Of a stretch of 64,000 nt of DNA, positions 56,486 to 64,000 are shown piece by piece. Source of the DNA: Arabidopsis thaliana (taxonomy: Eukaryota > Streptophyta > Magnoliopsida > Brassicales > Brassicaceae); contig NC_003075.7 in NCBI RefSeq assembly GCF_000001735.4, positions 11,099,001-11,163,000 on the forward strand, given 5' to 3'. The position numbers and the translations under genes were made by a program. Each line of letters starts with the position of its first letter. Within the stretch, counting starts at the first letter, position 1. The notes under the pieces are model-generated. The model saw only the letters and a program-made list of their open reading frames with translations, was not told where the DNA came from and did no database searches.

Positions 56486-58108
56486 ATGCTCACGACACCT
56501 CCACGAACCTTTGTCTCTGTCCCTTTCTTCTTCTTCTTCCTCCTCTTCCTTTCTCTACCTCTCTCATCTTTCTCTCAATCGAACTCTGTATACAACTCTT
56601 TCCTCAAGTGTTTCTCCGACAAGACGAAATCTCCACAATCCCAAATCACTGACAATGTCTTCTCTCAGACAAACCCTGCTTTCTCCTCCGTTCTTCGTGC
56701 TTACATCCGCAATGCGAGGTTCAACACTTCCTCTACTCTTAAACCCACCATCATAATCACTCCTCGCTCCGAGAGCCACGTCAGCGCCGCCGTCACTTGC
56801 TCAAAAACCCTAAATTTCCTCCTCAAAATCCGAAGCGGCGGCCATGACTACGATGGTCTCTCTTACATTTCCGACAAACCATTTTTCATCCTCGACATGT
56901 CGAATATCCGTGACGTCTCTGTAGATATCGCCTCGAATTCGGCATGGATCTCCGCCGGAGCGACTCTCGGAGAGGTTTATTATCGGATTTGGGAGAAAAG
57001 CAGAGTCCATGGATTCCCCGCCGGAGTTTGTCCGACGGTTGGTGTTGGTGGGCATTTAAGCGGCGGTGGTTACGGTAACATGGTGAGGAAGTTTGGATTA
57101 TCTGTGGATTACGTTGAGGATGCCAAGATCGTCGATGTAAACGGTCGGGTTTTAGATCGGAAAGCAATGGGTGAGGATCTTTTCTGGGCGATTACCGGTG
57201 GAGGAGGAGGTAGCTACGGCGTCGTTTTGGGATACAAAGTCAAGCTTGTTCCTGTGCCATCGGTCGTTACGGTGTTTAGAGTGGAGCAGTATATGGATTC
57301 AGGAGCTGTGGATATGGTTCACAAATGGCAATCGGTTGGTCCGAAAACTGATCCGAATCTGTTTATGAGAATGTTGATTCAACCAGTGACGAGGAAGAAG
57401 GTAAAGACTGTGAGAGCTTCTGTGGTTGCTCTGTTTTTAGGCAGAGCAGATGAAGTTGTTGCTTTGCTTAGTAAGGAGTTTCCTGAATTGGGTTTAAAGA
57501 AGGAGAATTGTTCGGAGATGACTTGGTTTCAGTCTGCTTTATGGTGGGACAATCGTCTTAATGCTACTCAGGTTGATCCTAAAGTGTTTCTTGATCGGAA
57601 TCTCGATACCTCGAGTTTCGGTAAGAGGAAATCGGATTACGTCGCGACTGCGATTCCGAAGAAAGGGATTGAGTCTTTGTTCAAGAAGATGATTGAGTTA
57701 GGGAAAATCGGGCTTGTTTTCAATCCGTATGGAGGGAAAATGGCGGAGGTTGCGGTTAACGCGAAGCCGTTTCCACATCGAAACAAGCTTTTCAAGATTC
57801 AGTACTCTGTGAACTGGAAAGAAAACTCTGCAGAGATAGAGAAGGGGTACTTGAATCAGGCTAAGGTGCTTTACAGTTTCATGACCGGGTTTGTGAGCAA
57901 GAATCCTAGGAGTTCTTACTTCAATTACCGGGATGTCGATATCGGTGTGAATGATCATGGGGCGAATAGTTACAAGGAAGGAGAGGTGTATGGAAGGAAG
58001 TATTTCGGAGAGAATTTCGATCGATTAGTGAAGATTAAAACCGCGGTTGATCCCGGGAATTTCTTCAGGAATGAACAGAGTATACCTACCTTGAAAAGTA
58101 AGGCATAA
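56486..58108 (+). CDS. OGOX1: Oligogalacturonide oxidase OGOX1-like (BBE-like)
   Basis: Intronless 540-aa secreted flavoenzyme. Signal peptide 1-30 (FVSVPFFFFFLLFLSLPLSSFS), FAD-binding PCMH domain, BBE domain at the C-terminus (NYRDVDIG, NFFRNEQSIP). H120 (RSGGHDYDG) and C182 (GVCPTVG) should both bind the FAD. Val after CPT fits an oxidase. Position and sequence type match At4g20830; its product oxidises pectin-derived oligogalacturonides, releasing H2O2 and blunting their elicitor activity. About 85-90% identical by eye to the next gene, a tandem duplicate on the same strand 807 bases downstream. Confidence 0.85.
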   Translation: MLTTPPRTFVSVPFFFFFLLFLSLPLSSFSQSNSVYNSFLKCFSDKTKSPQSQITDNVFSQTNPAFSSVLRAYIRNARFNTSSTLKPTIIITPRSESHVSAAVTCSKTLNFLLKIRSGGHDYDGLSYISDKPFFILDMSNIRDVSVDIASNSAWISAGATLGEVYYRIWEKSRVHGFPAGVCPTVGVGGHLSGGGYGNMVRKFGLSVDYVEDAKIVDVNGRVLDRKAMGEDLFWAITGGGGGSYGVVLGYKVKLVPVPSVVTVFRVEQYMDSGAVDMVHKWQSVGPKTDPNLFMRMLIQPVTRKKVKTVRASVVALFLGRADEVVALLSKEFPELGLKKENCSEMTWFQSALWWDNRLNATQVDPKVFLDRNLDTSSFGKRKSDYVATAIPKKGIESLFKKMIELGKIGLVFNPYGGKMAEVAVNAKPFPHRNKLFKIQYSVNWKENSAEIEKGYLNQAKVLYSFMTGFVSKNPRSSYFNYRDVDIGVNDHGANSYKEGEVYGRKYFGENFDRLVKIKTAVDPGNFFRNEQSIPTLKSKA

Positions 58109-58915
58109 TTGATATATGATCATTTAATATAAAGATTGGCTTCCTATAATGTAATGTTTTAGTGAAGCACTATAGAATATATGGTTTTGGATATTGTATA
58201 TTGTATAGTTTCTCTGTTCATGGAACTCTACAACAAGCTCATTTGATTATGTGTAAGCCTATATTGGGTTTGTATGAGCGAAGTAATAAGTCAAAGTTTC
58301 TGGTGATGAAAAATCGAATTCGAAACCACTGATTGTTGAAAATAGCTACCTGCTTTTGTAATTTAAGGCGAAAATTGTGGTTTGGTTTGCAGTAGTTGAC
58401 GTGATTCTTGTGACCTGCTGCAATTTTGTGTAATGAAATGTGATAATGTTGACATTTGGACCCAATTTGGTCGCAGATGAGAAGGGAATGTTGTTGCCTG
58501 AGCCGGGAAAGGCCAGACGGTGGTCACGAGTTGGAGGAGCCACCGTAGTTGCGACGGTGGTCTTACATGTCTTCTAGAATCTTAAGATTGCTTTTTGTAT
58601 TGTTTTGTTTTGAATGGTTGAGTGATGATATCTCTTCATAAGATGAACAGAGTCTCACTCTTTTAGATCTTTCCAATCTGAAGTTGCGAGAGTTTTTAAA
58701 GGTTCGAGATTTGCATTAGAAACAGAGCATACAATGAATTGTTAGTCAGTGGGTGTTGGCTTTGATATATTATATAGCAAAAAGATATATAGAGATATTG
58801 GGAGTTAAAATGATTACTAGAAAATAAAAATAAAAATAAACATATCTTATCTTCTCTGTTTAGTGGTGGTTATAAAGTACAGAACAGAGAAGAAGCAACG
58901 AATCTCATTACAACG
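58109..58915. other. Spacer between the two OGOX-like genes
   Basis: Includes the 3' UTR of the first gene and the promoter of the second. A GC-richer stretch at about 58445-58565 holds CGGTGG/CCACCG inverted blocks and looks unlike its surroundings, perhaps a transposon scrap. TATAAAG at 58871-58877 is the likely TATA box for 58916. Confidence 0.5.
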
Positions 58916-60535
58916 ATGATTGCAACACAAACCTTTGTCTCTGTCTTTTTCTTTGTCTTCTTCCTCGTATCTCTCCCTTTCTTCTCATCCGCAGCACCTC
59001 CGTCTTCTGATTCTATCTACGAATCATTCGTTCAATGTTTCTCCGACAAGACAAAATCTCCACAAGCCCAAATCACCGACAATGTCTTCTCTCGGACAAA
59101 CCCTTCTTTCTCCTCCGTCCTTCGTGCTTACATTCGAAATGGCAGGTTCAACACTTCATCTACGCCAAAACCAGCTATCATCGTCACTCCTCGCTCCGAT
59201 ATCCACGTCAGCGCCGCCGTCACTTGCTCAAAAAGTTTAAATTTCCTTCTCAAAATCCGAAGTGGTGGCCATGATTACGAAGGTCTCTCTTACATCTCTG
59301 ATAAACCATTTTTTATACTCGACATGTCGAATCTCCGTGATGTCTCTGTTGATATCGCCGATCAATCAGCTTGGATCTCCGCCGGAGCAACTCTTGGTGA
59401 GGTTTATTACAGAATTTGGGAGAAAAGCAAAGTCCATGGATTTCCCGCCGGAGTTTGTCCCACGGTTGGTGTTGGTGGACATATAAGCGGTGGTGGTTAC
59501 GGTAATATGTTGAGGAAATTCGGATTATCAGTTGATAACTTGATCGATGCGAAGATCGTTGATGTTAACGGTCAAATTTTAGACCGGAAATCGATGGGTG
59601 AGGATCTTTTTTGGGCTATTTCCGGTGGAGGAGGGGCTAGCTTCGGCGTCGTTTTGGGTTACAAGGTCAAGCTCGTTCCTGTGCCAGAAACTGTTACAGT
59701 CTTTAGGGTGGAGAAGTATATGGATTCAGGAGCGGTGGATATGGTTCACAAATGGCAATCCGTTGGTCCAAAAACCGACCGGAATCTATTTTTGAGAATG
59801 TTGATTCAACCGGTGACGAGGAAGAAGGTAAAGACTGTGAGAGCTACTGTGGTGGCTCTGTTTTTAGGCAGAGCAGAGGAAGTTGTTGCTTTGCTTGGTA
59901 AGGAGTTTCCTGAATTGAGTTTAAAGAAGGAGAACTGTTCGGAGATGACTTGGTTTCAGTCAGCTTTATGGTGGGATAATCGTGTTAACCCTACTCAGAT
60001 TGATCCTAAAGTGTTTCTCGATCGGAATCTTGATAGAGCGAATTTCGGAAAGAGGAAATCGGATTACGTTGCGAGTGAGATTCCTAGAGATGGGATTGAG
60101 TCTTTGTTCAAGAAGATGACTGAGCTGGGGAAAATCGGGCTTGTTTTTAATCCGTATGGTGGGAAAATGGCGGAGGTTACGGTTAACGCGACGCCGTTTC
60201 CGCACCGAAGCAAGCTTTTTAAGATTCAGTACTCGGTGACTTGGCAAGAAAACTCTGTCGAGATAGAGAAGGGTTTCTTGAATCAGGCTAACGTTCTTTA
60301 TAGTTTCATGACCGGGTTTGTGAGCAAGAACCCTAGAAATGCTTACTTGAATTACCGAGATGTCGATATAGGTGTGAATGATCATGGTACGAATAGTTAT
60401 GAGGAAGGAGAAGTGTATGGAAGGAAGTATTTTGGAGATAATTTTGATCGATTAGTAAAGGTTAAAACAGCGGCTGATCCAGATAATTTCTTCAGGAATG
60501 AACAGAGTATACCTACCGTGCTTAGCAAGGCATAG
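58916..60535 (+). CDS. OGOX2: Oligogalacturonide oxidase OGOX2-like (BBE-like 21)
   Basis: Intronless 539-aa secreted flavoenzyme, tandem paralogue of the gene at 56486. Signal peptide 1-26, PCMH FAD-binding domain, C-terminal BBE domain (NYRDVDIG, NFFRNEQSIP). H119 and C181 are the expected bicovalent FAD attachments; Val follows CPT, as in an oxidase. The (A)SFGVVLG motif is intact. Differences from the upstream copy lie mostly in the signal peptide and in surface positions. Matches At4g20840 in length and place; the Arabidopsis product oxidises oligogalacturonides. A TATA box lies about 40 bases upstream of the ATG. Confidence 0.85.
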   Translation: MIATQTFVSVFFFVFFLVSLPFFSSAAPPSSDSIYESFVQCFSDKTKSPQAQITDNVFSRTNPSFSSVLRAYIRNGRFNTSSTPKPAIIVTPRSDIHVSAAVTCSKSLNFLLKIRSGGHDYEGLSYISDKPFFILDMSNLRDVSVDIADQSAWISAGATLGEVYYRIWEKSKVHGFPAGVCPTVGVGGHISGGGYGNMLRKFGLSVDNLIDAKIVDVNGQILDRKSMGEDLFWAISGGGGASFGVVLGYKVKLVPVPETVTVFRVEKYMDSGAVDMVHKWQSVGPKTDRNLFLRMLIQPVTRKKVKTVRATVVALFLGRAEEVVALLGKEFPELSLKKENCSEMTWFQSALWWDNRVNPTQIDPKVFLDRNLDRANFGKRKSDYVASEIPRDGIESLFKKMTELGKIGLVFNPYGGKMAEVTVNATPFPHRSKLFKIQYSVTWQENSVEIEKGFLNQANVLYSFMTGFVSKNPRNAYLNYRDVDIGVNDHGTNSYEEGEVYGRKYFGDNFDRLVKVKTAADPDNFFRNEQSIPTVLSKA

Positions 60536-61934
60536 GCATGGAGTTTGGACATAGACCAATAATGTTTAATGAAGGAGAATATTTACCATACGACTGGAAA
60601 TATTGTTTATTATATTCACGGAACTCTATTTATTTAATAAGATTCTTTTTCATTTAAGTGTGTAGCCTAAAAAGGGTTGATGTTATTATCAAAACTGTTG
60701 ATTGTTGGATGTAGCTACATAATCTTGAATTTGTGGCAGAAATTGTGGAATTTAGGTTTTGATTTGAATTAGTATAACAGATGATGATACATACTCGCGA
60801 GTAGTATAACAATTTGACGGACTTACGTTTACGGTTTTTGTGTATTAAAGAAAATTTTGGGTTATTTTCATTTTATTGCAAGTAACAAAAGGAAAAGGTA
60901 CATAATCAACTATGCATAGTTTAAGATTCTAAAGTGTATAATGATTTTGCATTATGCATTCAACAAAGATGGCTCAAAAGAATAATTTCTTAATCATTTT
61001 TTTGTTTTAATCTAAGCACTACTTCCGAAGAAAGTGGTCAATTATCAGAGTGTATATCTCAAACAAGATCATGAAAGGGACAGAATTGCATTATTAATTT
61101 GATATAACCAAACCTATGATAGGAGGAAGTAGGTGAGATAATGTTACATCTTTAGGTGCAGTAGTCTTCCATTTTTACTTCGATTACTTTGGTAAAAACA
61201 ATTCTTCATACCGAATCACACATCCACCTTATTGAGTTGGAAAATTATATAGGAATTCGAGTTATGGCACAAGTACGTATTGATTCAAACTAATAGATTA
61301 CAAAAGTAAGCTAACCAATCAAAATAGTCAGGTACCAAAGTAATTGACGGATAAAAAAAATGATTATTTAATGAGAACCTATAATGCAATAGCTAAATTA
61401 TGGAGCCAGACTGGTGAAGAGTTGAAAATTTAATAAATTCTGAGTGTCTTTTGCCGTACACGCTTGTTGTTGGTGCTCTTGTCGATTTAGTTTAGTGGAT
61501 CCTGCTTCCTTAGAGATAGAGATTACGTATCCGATGATTAGTCATGTAATCTCGTCGCCAGCGGATAGTCATAATCGCGTCACATCTTTTAAACAATTAG
61601 AAATTATACTTAAAGACATTTTCTTGTTATTTGCTCTTCAAAATTTATTATAGCATCCAATTTCCCAACGATAAAACATCGCACGGACCAAAAGGATCCA
61701 AACTCCACATTGACACAAATACTAAATTGATCGATAATTTTATTGATTCCACAACTGAAAAATGTCAATACAAAGAGACTAAGAACATACAGTTTATACG
61801 GACAGAAAATAAGACAGTAGTTTGGGTTTCGAAAAACAACGAACTATTTGTTCTGGACAAGCTTTTATTGAACAAGAACTTGCAACTATATGTTCTGGAT
61901 AAGCTTTTATTGAACAAGAAGGTAGCAACAACTA
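60536..61934. other. Intergenic DNA between OGOX2-like and TPP2
   Basis: 3' UTRs of the two convergent genes and AT-rich spacer. The frame at 61631-61957 includes a tandem repeat (ELFVLDKLLLNKNLQLYVLDKLLLNKK; units near 61845 and 61889) but has no other sign of being a gene. Confidence 0.5.
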
Positions 61935-64000
61935 CTAAAAGAGGGGTAGGCTTTTAGGGAAACGAACCTGCATCCATTGCTTCTCATACGTAACCAAATG
62001 GCTCCAACCTATTTCCTCCAGCAAATCCAGTTTAAGTTCGTAGAGTTTCTTATTCGCAGTCTCGTTCTCGTTTTGGATCAAGTCATCAAGTACCTGAAAA
62101 TCATTATCAGTCATGTGGGTCACTGATTTTAGAATGAATCATTTGCAGTTTTTTAGTATGTATTAAAGATTAGATAAATGTATTTACCTTCAATGCGGTC
62201 CCGAGTCGTGATAGCCGTTTCTCTCTTAGAACAGTGAGAGTACCGTATTTAGATGATTTCACGTCTACCCATTTTGTCAGTTCTTTGAAATTCTCTTCGA
62301 ATTTATCCTTCTGGCTACTTTCTTCTTCTCCTTCACCTTCCTTCTCACCCTGCAAACAATAGAATAGTGTTATTTCTTAGTATAAGCTAGAAAAATGCTA
62401 ATGACACCATTCGTAGTTCTTATGCGCTATATTTAGTAACTTTCATATGCATAAAATCAGTTAATCACCAGCTAAAATGTTACTCTCTTCTAATCAGATA
62501 GACTAAGTAACAGTTAACGAGGATATAAGTATTGGTCTTACCTTCAGATTCTCGATTCTCGCCATGGCTAACCCTTTCTGGTATAGTGCATCCGCCAGTT
62601 GATCACGTGTCACCTCCATTTTTTTCTTCAATTTCTAATTTAAAAAAAAACACAGTCGGGTTGTTATCAGAGTCGTAGATAAAGTTAAGAATACAATGAA
62701 AAAAATAACGTTGTAAGAAACGCAATAAGTAATATAATAACACACCTCTGCTTCATCATCTTCTGGTTCAGTTTTGTCTAGCAAGAATCTTGCTAGCTCA
62801 TCTACGTCAACACTGCGTACTACTTCGTTTGCAGCTTCTATAATCTGCAAAAACAAAAGGAAGAGATTCAGCTTTCATGCTTATTTCGCTGACCATCTTA
62901 CAAACCCTTGATAGGTTATTAGTAAGAACCAATGAGGCTACTGAGTGTTTTAAAGTTGAATATTTTGTTTAATGTATAATTAGAGAGACTAGTGCACAAT
63001 TTTTGATAGTAACTCATTTAAAACTTTACCTTAGTAAGAACCAATGAGGCTACTGAGTGTTTTAAAGTTGAATATTTTGTTTAATGTATAATTAGAGAGA
63101 CTAGTGCACAATTTTTGATAGTAACTCATTTAAAACTTTACCTCTTCGTGATGGCTGATTTTGTCCCCAGCATCAGACCGAGACAGTAAACCTTCCAGGA
63201 TCTTAGCTAGTAATGGAGTATAGTCTGGGTATTCAGACTGCCAAGGAACATATGCCCAAGTTAATTTAACAGTATTTCAGATTTGCATACCTTTTTCAAA
63301 ACTTTCAAAGTTGACGTGGCAAAAAGCATTATTCAGAAAGAAAAAAGAAAGCCTTAGGTTGGCAAACCTTGAGACAGGTACACAACTTTCTCCACTCTGA
63401 ACGCTCTTCCTCAGTTTCTTGTTTTAGATTCCCAAGAAATTTGATCTTTGTGTCGCGAACCTGATTACAAGAAAGAGCGTTCATTAAACAGTTCCAAAAC
63501 AGTGTCAATATTCACCAACAAGTACTTGCTCAATTATATAATAGAACGTTCGCCCATCAAGTTGAGTAAGAGCCAATAAGAGTAATACGAAACATGTTTC
63601 TGCAAATAATACCTCTTGTTCCAAGCGTTCTGATACTGATTTAGAGCAAGTAGGGGCAGAAGCTGCCTTCTTATCTTCCTCAGGCTGTTGAATTAAGAAC
63701 AAAATAAATAAAAGTTCAAAAAAATTGGAATACAAGGATAGACTCGATCAAGCTAAACACAATATGAGCTCATGTAGCCAGATTGTTCCGCATTACCGCA
63801 TCAAGTTTCACAAGCCTATGCTAACAAGCATGCCAGACCAGAAATGGTAGTTTATTTAGATACCTTATTTGGTGGAACCACATATGATATCGGATAAGAT
63901 ACCGGATTATCCTTTGGATTCTTCCCTTCTTTTTCATCAAATGACAATTTCCCATATGAGATTTCTCCCACCAACATAGATCCTTGGGGGGTATTCTGCA
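61935..64000 (-). CDS. TPP2: Tripeptidyl peptidase II, C-terminal exons (partial)
   Basis: Eight exons on the minus strand (64000-63864, 63684-63613, 63460-63368, 63237-63142, 62844-62746, 62634-62542, 62349-62188, 62093-61935), all GT-AG, encode the last 302 residues; the rest of the gene lies beyond the window. The part seen is helical and charged (ERLEQEVRDTKIKF, KKKMEVTRDQLADALYQKG, EEIGWSHLVTYEKQWMQVRF) and belongs to the C-terminal helical region that helps build the giant spindle complex; the subtilisin catalytic domain is upstream. TPP2 removes tripeptides from peptide N-termini downstream of the proteasome. Matches the place of At4g20850. A 112-bp tandem duplication sits in the intron after the exon ending at 63142. 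Confidence 0.88.
62919..63142. repeat. 112-bp exact tandem duplication in a TPP2 intron
   Basis: 62919-63030 and 63031-63142 are identical as far as I can read. On the gene strand each unit begins with the splice-donor sequence GGTAAAG, so the donor context is duplicated. Confidence 0.85.

Noticed and set aside
61631-61957. 108-aa frame with a duplicated LLLNKK segment
   Set aside because: No homology pattern, no splice or promoter context, and it overlaps the TPP2 3' UTR and end; the repeat is a short local duplication.

Overview
The window is plant nuclear DNA: AT-rich intergenic sequence, introns with GT-AG borders, plant retrotransposons and plant-specific gene families. Gene order and exact protein lengths (727-aa PPR, short-chain dehydrogenase, 774-aa PPR, 191-aa three-EF-hand CML, LRR pseudokinase, 528-aa BBE-like, TFIIE-alpha, 532-, 540- and 539-aa BBE-like, TPP2) match what I remember of the lower arm of Arabidopsis thaliana chromosome 4, around At4g20670-At4g20850. 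I infer A. thaliana (perhaps not the reference accession) or a very close relative. No database search was run.

Layout. 1-6.0 kb: rearranged pieces of Tat-lineage Ty3/Gypsy retrotransposons around a DUF26 (cysteine-rich repeat secretory protein) pseudogene, closed by a 3' LTR. 6.4-8.8 kb: a zinc-ribbon, acidic repeat protein gene just downstream of that LTR. 10.7-21.75 kb: a large non-autonomous Tat-like element with a 5' LTR, a primer-binding-site-like sequence, long degenerate tandem repeats, a nested LINE and a spliced antisense extra ORF; its right end is missing. 23.7-25.5 kb: a small NYN-domain gene with a Mutator-like element in its intron and a decayed exon duplication. 27.2-37.4 kb: dense single-copy genes (two PPR genes, an SDR, CML42, an LRR pseudokinase). 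38.5-40.3 kb: a Mutator-like element remnant with a transposase N-terminus and arrays of a GTGTAC-containing motif. 40.7-60.5 kb: four berberine-bridge-enzyme-like flavoenzyme genes on the + strand, broken by a TFIIE-alpha gene carrying two disabling lesions, an F-box/kelch relic and a roughly 1.3-kb inverted repeat. 61.9-64.0 kb: the last exons of tripeptidyl peptidase II, running off the window.

How the genes relate. There are no operons; the clearest functional cluster is the BBE-like set. The last two members (56.5 and 58.9 kb) match the oligogalacturonide oxidases OGOX1 and OGOX2, which oxidise pectin-derived immune elicitors and make hydrogen peroxide. All four keep both FAD-linking residues, His and Cys, 62 residues apart. 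They differ at the oxygen gatekeeper position: Leu in the first copy, Val in the other three. The rest of the window is shaped mainly by transposable elements, several of which have duplicated host sequence, entered host introns or placed a promoter beside a gene.
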